Positions 24,774 through 31,855 of a stretch of 37,453 bases of DNA are shown in pieces. The position numbers and the translations under genes were made by a program. The first letter of the stretch is position 1. Every line of letters starts with the position of its first letter. The notes below the pieces were generated by a model. It worked only from the letters and a program-made list of their open reading frames with translations. It had not been told where the DNA came from and ran no database searches. This stretch comes from Porphyrobacter sp. (GTDB lineage Bacteria > Pseudomonadota > Alphaproteobacteria > Sphingomonadales > Sphingomonadaceae): positions 1-37,453 of the forward strand of contig JACESM010000005.1 in NCBI GenBank assembly GCA_013911835.1. The letters are read 5' to 3'.

Positions 24774-27571
24774 GGGATACCGAATACCGGGCCTGGCTCG
24801 AAACGCAGGAATTGGCCAAGCGCAGCATCGGGACCAAGATGTCCGACGCCCGGCGGGTCGATCAGGAGCACGGTGATCTCGACGCCCATTTCGAGGAGGA
24901 CCGGATGGTGTCTCTGCTCGACACATTCGCCTACTCCAAGGCTGACGAAGCTGCGGGGCGCGCCAACCCTACCAAGCTGAACATCGATGGGAATCTCTAC
25001 AACAATCTGGCGTCATATCGTGCCGCCCTGACCACCTACCGCAGCTTTTGCGAGGCGAGGGTTCATCCAGAAGGCCGCCTCTCAGGCCTCGACCGCCAAG
25101 CGATTCTGGACGCCATTGCCGCATGCGAAGCTGCCGGATCGGTGCAGGCCTTTATCGGCCAGATGGACGACCGCGGCGCTCCGCACAAATTCTGGCTGCT
25201 GCACGAGGGGAAGCGTTACCCGAGCAAGGCCATTGTCCATTGGGCGATGCGCGAACGCGGTATTGACGCGACCGCCGGTGGCAGCCTGTGCAAATCGACA
25301 CTTGACGACCTTGGCTTCGCAGTCGTCGACTGGCCCGAGCTGCAACGGGCGCAGGAGGAGTTCTTGCGCCAGATGCCCGACTTCAGCGATTTTCGCGCTA
25401 ACCGAGGCACCTATTGGGATGTCGAGCGGCGTTACAAGAATGCCCTGATCGAACAGGCCCGCACCATTGCCGCTGGCGACGGCGATGATCGCGCGGCGGG
25501 CGAGGGCATCTACCGCATCCTTATTGGCGGGCAGCAGGGCGTCCCCCTGAACTGGCGGACCTTGCCCGAGGTGCAGGCTACCGAACCGGTGCTGCGCGAT
25601 CGCTTCTACGCCGCGCTCGGCGCGCTGGCACGCAGCGATGCCCCACTGGAGGAAGCCATACCCGCCGCTGCACGCGAGCTGGAGGCACTGCGCGATGCCG
25701 GCATAACGGGCCTGCGGCGCGGCGAAATCCTGTCGATCCCGATCACCGTCTGGGCCACGCTTCACCCCGAGGAGGCGAGCTGGTTCAAGATCGCCAGGAT
25801 CGAGGAAATGGGCAAGCGCTACTTCGGTCGCAACCTCTTCCCCGCCAGCGATTTCCGCTTCCGAGAGCAGGACCTCGGCGAATGGCTGCAACTGATGCGC
25901 GCCCTGTTCGGCCTGCTGGAAACAGAAGTCGGATGGCACCCGCAGGACCTGTTCGACGTGCAGGGCTTCGTCTGGGTCGCGCTCGGCGGAAACGACAGCG
26001 CCGAAGACGATGGGAACATTGATGAGGCAGCAGAGATGACAATCTCTCTGGATGACGGCCCGTACTGGTTTCTTGGCGCGGCATTCGGGCGAACAGAAGA
26101 TCAGCTGGAGCGCTTCCTCGCCGAGGGTATCTGGGAGATAAGCGAACCGAGTGACCGGCATCGCGCGCAGGTGTTGAGTATGCAGCCCGGTCAGCACATC
26201 GCGATCAAATCGACCTATACAAGAAAGCAAGGCCTCCCCTTTGATAACATGGGGCGTGTTGTCTCAGTCATGGGGATCAAGGCGACAGGTACGATCACGC
26301 AAAACCCTGGCACGGGCGAAACTGTTTCGGTTGCGTGGGACCCGCCCTTCGAGGCACGCGAATGGTATCACTACACCTACCAGCCAACCGTTTGGGAAGT
26401 TTACCCTACCAAGGAGATGGCACGGCGTCTGATCGCTTTCGCTTTTCATGGCGCAGCGCAGGACTACGACTGGTTTCACGCCAATCTGAAGAACTGGAGC
26501 CAGTTACCGGATGAGCCGGAAGAGGAAGTGGACGACGAACTTGCGGCAGACGCGCGCCAAAGCGATCCGCAGAATATCATCCTCTATGGCCCACCTGGCA
26601 CTGGCAAAACCTACCGTACAATGGCGGATGCAGTCAGGCATTGTCTGGAACTGGACAAGAAAGATCCGTTGCTTTGCGATGCTGCCCGTCGCGAGGAGTT
26701 GCGGGGGGAATATGAAGCCTTGCGGACCAACGGTCAGATCGCATTCGTCACCTTCCACCAGAATTTTGGCTATGAGGACTTTGTCGAGGGCTTGCGCCCC
26801 AAGACCATCGAAGGCTCTGCCGGCTTCGTGTTGAAAGAAGAGCCGGGGATTTTCCGCAATATGGCTGAGAAGGCTGAAGGCAGTCCGGAACAGCATGTGC
26901 TAGTCATTGATGAGATTAATCGGGCGAATGTCTCGAAGGTATTCGGCGAACTCATTACCCTGATCGAGCCGGACAAGCGCCTCGGCAAGGAAGAAGCCTT
27001 GCGCCTTCGCCTACCATATTCGCGCAAAATGTTCGGAGTCCCCGCAAACCTCCACATCATCGGCACCATGAACACGGCCGACCGCTCTATCGCCTTGCTC
27101 GATACCGCCCTGCGCCGACGGTTCCGGTTCGAGGAGATGGCGCCCGATACCTCGGTGCCAGCCTTCCAGCAGGCAGAAACCGACACCGGCCTGCCGCTCG
27201 CCAAGGTGCTCGACAGCATGAACCGGCGGATCGAGTATCTCGTCGATCGCGACCACCGGATCGGCCACGCCTTCTTCATCGGCTGCGACAACAAGCGCCA
27301 GGTCGACGCCGTCATGCGCGACAAGGTCATCCCGCTGTTGCAGGAATACTTCTTCGATGACTGGAGCCGCCTCGCCGCGGTGCTGGGGGAAAAGGACAAG
27401 GGCGGTAACTTCCTTTCCTGCGAGACCATCGAGGATCCGCTGGGCGAGGGCGATCCGATGAAATCGTGGCGGGTTCGCAAGGAGTTTGACGAGGGCGCTT
27501 ACCACCGCCTCGTGTCGGGCAAGGCCGCTCCCACGCCGGATGCCGCCGATCCGGAGGCTGACCCGGCGTGA
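24770..27571 (+). CDS. mcrB: McrB-type GTPase subunit of a modification-dependent restriction system
   Basis: A 933-residue protein from a GTG at 24770 in a GTGA overlap with the helicase gene, with GAGGAGGGG just upstream. The C-terminal AAA+ domain has GPPGTGKT (607-614), VTFHQNFGYEDFVEGLRPK, LVIDEINRANVSKVFGEL and the McrB signature MNTADRS (767-773), then DTALRRRFRF. The N-terminal 600 residues are much longer than in E. coli McrB and look modular: a helical segment 1-100, FWLLHEGKRYPSKAIVHWAM near 140 as in some ScoMcrA-like readers, and an EVE/PUA-like stretch GPYWFLGAAFGRTEDQLERF with GIWEIS near 430-500. These parts probably recognise modified DNA. Confidence 0.92.
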   Translation: MRDTEYRAWLETQELAKRSIGTKMSDARRVDQEHGDLDAHFEEDRMVSLLDTFAYSKADEAAGRANPTKLNIDGNLYNNLASYRAALTTYRSFCEARVHPEGRLSGLDRQAILDAIAACEAAGSVQAFIGQMDDRGAPHKFWLLHEGKRYPSKAIVHWAMRERGIDATAGGSLCKSTLDDLGFAVVDWPELQRAQEEFLRQMPDFSDFRANRGTYWDVERRYKNALIEQARTIAAGDGDDRAAGEGIYRILIGGQQGVPLNWRTLPEVQATEPVLRDRFYAALGALARSDAPLEEAIPAAARELEALRDAGITGLRRGEILSIPITVWATLHPEEASWFKIARIEEMGKRYFGRNLFPASDFRFREQDLGEWLQLMRALFGLLETEVGWHPQDLFDVQGFVWVALGGNDSAEDDGNIDEAAEMTISLDDGPYWFLGAAFGRTEDQLERFLAEGIWEISEPSDRHRAQVLSMQPGQHIAIKSTYTRKQGLPFDNMGRVVSVMGIKATGTITQNPGTGETVSVAWDPPFEAREWYHYTYQPTVWEVYPTKEMARRLIAFAFHGAAQDYDWFHANLKNWSQLPDEPEEEVDDELAADARQSDPQNIILYGPPGTGKTYRTMADAVRHCLELDKKDPLLCDAARREELRGEYEALRTNGQIAFVTFHQNFGYEDFVEGLRPKTIEGSAGFVLKEEPGIFRNMAEKAEGSPEQHVLVIDEINRANVSKVFGELITLIEPDKRLGKEEALRLRLPYSRKMFGVPANLHIIGTMNTADRSIALLDTALRRRFRFEEMAPDTSVPAFQQAETDTGLPLAKVLDSMNRRIEYLVDRDHRIGHAFFIGCDNKRQVDAVMRDKVIPLLQEYFFDDWSRLAAVLGEKDKGGNFLSCETIEDPLGEGDPMKSWRVRKEFDEGAYHRLVSGKAAPTPDAADPEADPA

Positions 27572-28887
27572 GCCATTTCACCGTCCGCGAATGGGGCCAT
27601 GTGAAGCTGGGGGAGGGCGGGTTTGCGCGCGCGCAGGCCGATGCCCTGCACGCCGCCGCCTGCGGCCACCCGCTTGCCCATCGCGACGGGACCAACGTGC
27701 TCGTCTATCGCCGTGACCGGATCGTGGCGCGGCAGATGGTCGGCATGGTGGCGGCCAAGGGGTGCAGCCTCGAAATCCTGCCCAAGGTCGATCCCGACGC
27801 AGCCGAAGACGAGCAAGCCGACTCAGTCCGCCGCCGCCTGGTGCGGATGCTCGATGTCGCGCTCGGGCTCGATCTGGACCTCGGCGGCGAGGCGGCGATC
27901 CACCGGCAAAGCAATACCCTGCTCGAAGTGCTGATCCGCGCCTTTGCCGACAAGCTGCTGGCCGAGGTGCGGCGCGGCCTGCCGCGGCTCTACCGCCAGC
28001 ACGAGGACGATCTGCCCGCGCTGCGCGGGCGGCTCGACGTGACCCGCCAGTTCACCCGCAACGCTGTGCGGCCTGACCGGCTCGCCTGCCGTTTCGACCA
28101 GCTCGACGCCGATACGCCGCTGATGCGGGTGATGGCGGCGGCGGTGGTCTACCTCGGGAAGCACGCGCGCTCGCCCGCGACCCGCCGCATGCTCGACGAA
28201 CTGCGCCACGTGCTGGCCGACATCCCGCTCGTGCCTGTCAATCGCCTGCCGTGGAAGGAGGTGCGGATCGACCGTACCAATCGCCGCTGGGAAAGCCTGT
28301 TCCGCCTCGCGCAACTGCTGCTGCGGCGTGACTGGCAAGCCACCCACCATGCGGCGCGCTCGCCCGAGGGCGTGACCCTGCTGTTCCCGATGAACGACCT
28401 GTTTGAAAAATATGTCGCGGCACTGCTGCGCAAAGCGCTGGCGGGCAGCGAGGTGGAGGTCGTGGACCAGGGCGGCCACCGTGCCTGCCTGGGCATGTTT
28501 ACCGGAGAGCACCTCGAAACCGGCGACACCTTCCGCACTAGACCCGACATCATGCTGCGCCGGGGCGGCGACATTCTCGCCATCATCGATACCAAGTGGA
28601 AGAAGCTCGCCCGCGATCTGCTCGACCGCAAGCACGGGGTCAGCCAGGCCGATGTCTACCAGCTGATGGCCTATGCCCGGCTTTATCCGACGCGCGAGTT
28701 GATGCTGCTCTACCCCGGCGTTCCGGGCGAACCCTGCGGCGAGCGGGCGCCGTTCGGCATGGCCGGAGGCAGCGAGCGCCTCGCCGTGGCCACCATCGAC
28801 ACTGCGCAGGCAGAAGGCGAAGTCGTGCGGCGTCTGGCAAGACTTTGCGAACGATTCCACACCGTATCGGATGTTCCTGTGACTTAA
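27568..28887 (+). CDS. mcrC: McrC-type nuclease subunit
   Basis: A 439-residue protein from a GTG at 27568 overlapping the mcrB stop. The N-terminal beta-rich part starts FTVREWGHVKL and has LEILPKVDP. The middle is helical with RGRLDVTRQF. The C-terminal PD-(D/E)XK nuclease has RPDIMLRRGGDILAIIDTKW, with Asp327 and the variant Asp341-x-Lys343, then SQADVYQLMAYA. McrC joins the McrB hexamer, stimulates GTP hydrolysis and cuts modified DNA. All landmarks are intact. Confidence 0.93.
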   Translation: MSHFTVREWGHVKLGEGGFARAQADALHAAACGHPLAHRDGTNVLVYRRDRIVARQMVGMVAAKGCSLEILPKVDPDAAEDEQADSVRRRLVRMLDVALGLDLDLGGEAAIHRQSNTLLEVLIRAFADKLLAEVRRGLPRLYRQHEDDLPALRGRLDVTRQFTRNAVRPDRLACRFDQLDADTPLMRVMAAAVVYLGKHARSPATRRMLDELRHVLADIPLVPVNRLPWKEVRIDRTNRRWESLFRLAQLLLRRDWQATHHAARSPEGVTLLFPMNDLFEKYVAALLRKALAGSEVEVVDQGGHRACLGMFTGEHLETGDTFRTRPDIMLRRGGDILAIIDTKWKKLARDLLDRKHGVSQADVYQLMAYARLYPTRELMLLYPGVPGEPCGERAPFGMAGGSERLAVATIDTAQAEGEVVRRLARLCERFHTVSDVPVT

Positions 28888-28919
28888 GGCTTTTCTTGCA
28901 CCCGACAAACGTGCACCGT

Positions 28920-28937
28920 GCGTCAGTTCCGGTCGCA
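28920..28937. promoter_or_regulatory. Copy 1 of an 18-bp element upstream of the WYL gene
   Basis: GCGTCAGTTCCGGTCGCA lies 28 bases before the WYL start. Its reverse complement, with one change, recurs at 29948-29965 just before the next gene. A dyad TGCACC / GGTGCA (28912-28945 area) brackets this copy. Confidence 0.5.
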
Positions 28938-28965
28938 ATGGGTGCACGGTTTGGGGGAGGGCGCA

Positions 28966-29988
28966 GTGGCCAGGATGGCAAAGCTGGACCGGCTGCTGAC
29001 GCTGGTTAACGCCCTCCACGATACCTCCGACGGATTGACGCTCGACGAGATGGCCGAGGCGATCGGGGCCGACCGTCGCACCGCGGAACGGCTGCGCGAC
29101 GTGATCCGCCTGCACTTCGACCTCGAGGAACTGCCCGACGACCGCCGCAAGCGCTTCCGCATCGTTGGCAGCCTGCGCCGCGTGTTCACCCGCCCCAACG
29201 CCGCCGAGATTGCCGCCGTGCAGGAAGCCGCCGCTGCCGCGCGCCGTTCGGGCGCTGCACAGGCTCCGCTGCTGGAAAGCTTGGCCGAGAAGGTGAAGGG
29301 CGCGCTCGATGATCGCGAGAAGCGCCGCCTCGATCCCGATCTCGAACCGCTGGCGCGGCTGCAACGCCACCACGTCCCCGCTGGCCCCGCGCTCACCGTT
29401 TCGCACGAGGTTCTGGCGCAGGTGCAGGGTGCGATCATGGCGGGCGCCTGCGTCGAATTTGATTACCTGCGCGACGGCGCGAGCGAGGCCAGCTGGCGGC
29501 GCGTGATCCCGGTGGGGCTGATCCACGGGCCGGTCACCTACCTGATCGGCCAGCTGCCCGGCAGCGAGCGCGAACCGGTGCCCTACCGCCTCGACCGGAT
29601 GAGCGCAGTGCGCATCAGCAACCAGCCCGGTTGCGCGGCGGAAGACTGGGACCTCGACGCGTGGATGAGCCGCAGCTTCGGGATCTGGCGCGAAGAGGGG
29701 CATGATATCGTCTTACGCGTTTGTCCCGAAGCCGCGCCGCGCGCCCGCGCATGGCGCTTTCATCCGGCGCAGCAAATGGAGGAGGGCGAGGGCGGCGAGA
29801 TGTTCGTCCGCTTCCACTCCGGCGGCCTGCGCGAACTTGCCGAGCACCTGTTCACATGGGGCGGGGCTGTTGCCATCGTCGCACCGGAGGAACTGCGCGA
29901 GGTGATGCAGGAAAGGCTGACAGCGGTGCAGGGGGCATTGGGGGACATGCGACCGGAATTGACGCAAACGCAGAGTAGGCCAGGTTGA
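28966..29988 (+). CDS. WYL-domain transcriptional regulator
   Basis: About 340 residues from a GTG at 28966 (VARMAKLDRLL), with GGGGGAGG 7 bases upstream; ATG 28975 is also possible. The N-terminal winged helix-turn-helix is KLDRLLTLVNALHDTSDGLT, then DEMAEAIGADRRTAERLRDV. The WYL domain is CVEFDYLRDGASEASWRRVI, then PVGLIHGPVTYLIGQLPG and the C-terminal WCX-like half with LFTWGGAVAIVAPEELRE. WYL regulators often control phage-defence islands and sense nucleic acid ligands. It sits after mcrC and overlaps the next gene by one base, and the 18-bp elements on both sides suggest autoregulation. Confidence 0.9.
   Translation: MARMAKLDRLLTLVNALHDTSDGLTLDEMAEAIGADRRTAERLRDVIRLHFDLEELPDDRRKRFRIVGSLRRVFTRPNAAEIAAVQEAAAAARRSGAAQAPLLESLAEKVKGALDDREKRRLDPDLEPLARLQRHHVPAGPALTVSHEVLAQVQGAIMAGACVEFDYLRDGASEASWRRVIPVGLIHGPVTYLIGQLPGSEREPVPYRLDRMSAVRISNQPGCAAEDWDLDAWMSRSFGIWREEGHDIVLRVCPEAAPRARAWRFHPAQQMEEGEGGEMFVRFHSGGLRELAEHLFTWGGAVAIVAPEELREVMQERLTAVQGALGDMRPELTQTQSRPG
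29948..29965. promoter_or_regulatory. Copy 2 of the 18-bp element, inverted
   Basis: TGCGACCGGAATTGACGC is the reverse complement of copy 1 at 28920 with 17 of 18 bases kept. It lies in the last codons of the WYL gene, 22 bases before the start of the PD-(D/E)XK gene. Each copy thus stands the same short distance ahead of a start codon. Confidence 0.5.
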
Positions 29989-30785
29989 TGGATGTCAATA
30001 TTGCTCTTGATCGTGCAAGACTAGCCGCATTTTTTTATGCCTGCAGGGAGCGGAAGCACTCCGCAAATCACACTGCAAATCTGCCGCCCTTCCTGAATGC
30101 GTTGCGGACTTCGGGTTTGGGTAATCTGCCGGACACTGCGGGTAAGCGCGATGTTTTTGCAAAACCTGATCAGGATTTGCTGGCGCAGTTCTTCGGCGCA
30201 TCCATGCCAATGTTCGAGACGTTGAATAACCGTTTCCGGCACAATCCTTGGCAAATGGCGGGGATTGGCCGCTATGAAACGCGGAATTCCGCCGTTCTCG
30301 GTCAGTTATTCGACAGCACCGTCTCGCCTGTTGCCGGGCCGAGATTCCTCGCCAGCTACTTCGATTGCGTGAGAACGTCCAACGACACTCGTTCGGCACT
30401 CCCCACTCTGGCAGACCTTGAATCGGGGTATCGTATTGGAATTGAACACTGCCCGACTGGTAGTCAGTCCGAGCGTGTTGACCTCACCGTTGAGGGTAAC
30501 GATTTCGTCATCGGTATCGAGATCAAGATCGACGCAGGCGAGGGGCCGGAGCAGCTTGAGCGATACAAGCAGGTGATCAGACATCGTGCAGAAGCGCGTC
30601 AATGCAACCTCAACAGTGTGATCTATCTTTCTCCTCGACCAACCGCGACGTTGGACGTCCTGCAATCTAGTTGGCGTCATATCTCACGAGCCGCTGATAA
30701 GACTTCTCAAGAGGTAGCTGCGACCAATTCGCGGGTTGCCTGGCTCCTGGCTTGTTTCGCCGATCATGTCCGTAATTTCTACTGA
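29988..30785 (+). CDS. PD-(D/E)XK nuclease-superfamily protein
   Basis: A 265-residue protein whose ATG at 29988 overlaps the WYL stop by one base (TGATG). The nuclease core is RIGIEHCPTGSQSERVDLTV, then DFVIGIEIKIDAGEGPEQLE, giving D-x(n)-E-x-K (ERVDLTV; EIKID), followed by QLERYKQVIRH, as in the PDDEXK_4-like group. The N-terminal half is helical (FFYACRERKHSANHTA). Sequence composition is less G+C-rich than mcrBC. It is the first of two genes after the regulator and may be the effector of a small separate system. Confidence 0.8.
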   Translation: MDVNIALDRARLAAFFYACRERKHSANHTANLPPFLNALRTSGLGNLPDTAGKRDVFAKPDQDLLAQFFGASMPMFETLNNRFRHNPWQMAGIGRYETRNSAVLGQLFDSTVSPVAGPRFLASYFDCVRTSNDTRSALPTLADLESGYRIGIEHCPTGSQSERVDLTVEGNDFVIGIEIKIDAGEGPEQLERYKQVIRHRAEARQCNLNSVIYLSPRPTATLDVLQSSWRHISRAADKTSQEVAATNSRVAWLLACFADHVRNFY

Positions 30786-30794
30786 AAGAGCACG

Positions 30795-31400
30795 ATGGAA
30801 AACGATAACCAATTGGCGGGCCTTATCATTCGCAACATTGCGGAACTGGAGGGCGCGCTGAAATATCTGGAAGAACGGGTAACCCCGCGCCTCGCCGAGG
30901 CAATATTTGAAATTGTCGAGAGCAGTGCCGGAGCCTCAGACTGGTATTTTTCCGATTCATCCGACCCTGGAGGCTGGTTCTGTCTCAAAGATTGGCTGAT
31001 CGCCGGACAATCCAAAGCCGACGCCAATATGTGGCTCCAGATCGAGACCCCGGGTGATGATCTTTCGGAGACCTGGGAGGGGTCATTTGCAGGCGGGCTG
31101 GCGGCGGAGCACACGGCGGCGCTAGTTGTGCGCTATGCCCGTGTTGGAAAGCGACAGTGGGCAGAATTGAGGGCCGGTCTTCCCGATGCAATGGATAGCA
31201 TTCGTGCGGCCGGATTTGTGGTCGATGGAGACCAGATCTACTTTTCCTTGCCGCTTGACCGCGAAGCGCTGGCCGAAGCATTCGAGCAGGGAGATATTTC
31301 CACCGCGCTTGGCAGGATCGAAGAGATGGCGCTTGCGCTGGCAAGGGCGATACCTGCACTCAATGCGATCCATCAGGCGCTGACACGTATGATTGATTGA
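30795..31400 (+). CDS. Uncharacterised partner of the PD-(D/E)XK gene
   Basis: A 201-residue protein starting 9 bases after the nuclease gene, with AAAGAGC just upstream of the ATG. It is acidic. Helical ends (LAGLIIRNIAELEGALKYLE and LARAIPALNAIHQALTRM) frame a strand-rich centre with WYFSDSSDPGGWFCLKDWL and MWLQIETPGDDLSETWEGSF. No family is recognised. The tight link to the nuclease suggests an inhibitor, sensor or targeting subunit. This is inference only. Confidence 0.72.
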   Translation: MENDNQLAGLIIRNIAELEGALKYLEERVTPRLAEAIFEIVESSAGASDWYFSDSSDPGGWFCLKDWLIAGQSKADANMWLQIETPGDDLSETWEGSFAGGLAAEHTAALVVRYARVGKRQWAELRAGLPDAMDSIRAAGFVVDGDQIYFSLPLDREALAEAFEQGDISTALGRIEEMALALARAIPALNAIHQALTRMID

Positions 31401-31486
31401 CCCATGAAAAAGCCATGCACCACCAAAGCCCCGGAAGATCTCGGTCGGAGTCGTCCAATTCATGGAGAAAACGTGAAGGAGCCGCA

Positions 31487-31511
31487 ATAAAAACGGGGGC
31501 CGTAGCCCCCG
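31487..31511 (-). terminator. Rho-independent terminator of the tracrRNA
   Basis: Read on the reverse strand, a perfect 7-bp GC stem (CGGGGGC/GCCCCCG) is closed by UACG, a UNCG-class very stable tetraloop, and followed by TTTTTATT. In the other direction no T-run follows, so the terminator works on the reverse strand. It ends the tracrRNA rather than the operon at 29988-31400. Confidence 0.85.
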
Positions 31512-31566
31512 CCTTATTTGGTGCAGTCAAGCTGCTTGTTCACAACCAGACCTGCGATTTCTGAAG
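31487..31566 (-). ncRNA. tracrRNA, short form
   Basis: The anti-repeat at 31568-31538 can pair with the first 26 nt of the crRNA repeat (GUUGCAGCUGGACC...), using G-U pairs and two single-base bulges, with TTCAGAAATCGC as the perfect core. It is followed by a nexus hairpin GCAG-CUUGA-CUGC (31535-31523), AAAUAAGGC and the terminator. The transcript would be about 80 nt. A consensus -35 TTGACA (31600-31595) stands at the right distance for a start near 31565. This orientation fits an array transcribed on the reverse strand. The 5' end is an estimate. Confidence 0.82.
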
Positions 31567-31571
31567 ACGAG

Positions 31572-31600
31572 AAATTCGTTCATTTTGGCCCTGTTGTCAA
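31572..31600 (-). promoter_or_regulatory. Candidate promoter of short tracrRNA
   Basis: TTGACA at 31600-31595, then 17 bases, then a weak -10 GAATTT (31577-31572). The start would fall about 31565, at the 5' edge of the anti-repeat. The -10 is poor, so this is a suggestion from position. Confidence 0.4.
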
Positions 31601-31660
31601 CAGCGTTTCAGAAACCGTGGTCCGGCCGCAACATCTCATATCCATCATGAGTTCAGGCTA

Positions 31661-31691
31661 TGCATATCGCGAGTGGTTGGCTGAATGTCAA
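31661..31691 (-). promoter_or_regulatory. Candidate promoter of long tracrRNA
   Basis: TTGACA at 31691-31686. The possible -10 words are GATATG (31668-31663, 17-base spacer) or TATGCA (31666-31661). Either would start transcription near 31655, leaving a guide of about 22-25 nt before the pseudo-repeat, the usual Cas9 guide length. Confidence 0.45.
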
Positions 31692-31693
31692 AT

Positions 31694-31717
31694 ATGGATA
31701 TGAGATAGGAATTGACT
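31694..31717 (+). promoter_or_regulatory. Seed-matched target of the built-in guide, in the cas9 promoter region
   Basis: ATGGATATGAGAT (31694-31706) equals the PAM-proximal 13 nt of the guide; the next guide bases do not match, so binding without cutting is expected. The 3' flank AGGAATTG (31707-31714) would be the PAM. A Cas9 bound here would cover about 31683-31714: the -35 of the long tracr promoter (31686-31691) and the edge of a TTGACT word (31712-31717) that may be the cas9 -35 box. Confidence 0.55.
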
Positions 31718-31742
31718 TCAAGCCTTGTTTGCCCTGAAAAGG

Positions 31743-31826
31743 GCCAGCCCGAGAGAAGGATATCCCAAGGGCTGGCTCCCCGGAGGGTGGTTGTCGTTTC
31801 CGTTTGACCACAGGGCGGCAACCACC
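31743..31826 (+). promoter_or_regulatory. Two strong hairpins in the cas9 leader
   Basis: GCCAGCCC (31743-31750) pairs with GGGCTGGC (31769-31776). GGTGGTTGTCG (31786-31796) pairs with CGGCAACCACC (31816-31826), with one G-U. Both lie between the promoter region and the cas9 ATG. No T-run follows, so they are not simple terminators. They may control cas9 mRNA stability or translation. Confidence 0.55.
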
Positions 31827-31855
31827 TTTGGTGGATCAGGATAGAGGATTCTGCA

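Larger units (their letters stand above)
31487..31656 (-). ncRNA. Candidate long tracrRNA with built-in guide (natural single-guide RNA)
   Basis: Upstream of the short tracrRNA on the same strand, 31632-31603 is a degenerate repeat in crRNA sense: it begins GTTGCGGCCGGACCACGGTT, against GTTGCAGCTGGACCGCGATT in the array. Its changes largely keep pairing with the anti-repeat (three become G-U or G-C pairs, one a mismatch), so the transcript could fold on itself as repeat:anti-repeat. The 24 nt before it (31656-31633) would be the guide, whose last 13 nt ATGGATATGAGAT recur exactly at 31694-31706. A second TTGACA at 31691-31686 could start the long form near 31656. The layout matches tracr-L of S. 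pyogenes; no transcript evidence is available here. Confidence 0.65.

Noticed and set aside
30801..30814. A 14-base word AACGATAACCAATT shared with 35041-35054 after cas9
   Set aside because: About two or three such pairs are expected by chance in a window of this size, and neither place is a typical control site.
31404..31490. Small open frame of 28 codons (MKKPCTTKAPEDLG...)
   Set aside because: No ribosome-binding site, no family, and it runs into the tracrRNA terminator.
31495..31520. The GC hairpin as terminator of the forward operon ending at 31400
   Set aside because: No T-run follows on the forward strand, whereas TTTTTATT follows on the reverse strand.
31597..31632. Reading this segment as the tracrRNA anti-repeat on the forward strand
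   Set aside because: It does match an anti-repeat, but nothing like a nexus or terminator follows in that direction, while the segment at 31568-31538 on the reverse strand has both. As crRNA-sense it is better seen as a pseudo-repeat.
31694..31706. The 13-bp inverted repeat (31633-31645 with 31694-31706) as only a hairpin or a protein operator
   Set aside because: It cannot be excluded, but one arm abuts the pseudo-repeat exactly at the guide position, which a plain hairpin does not explain. Kept as the main alternative to the guide/target reading.
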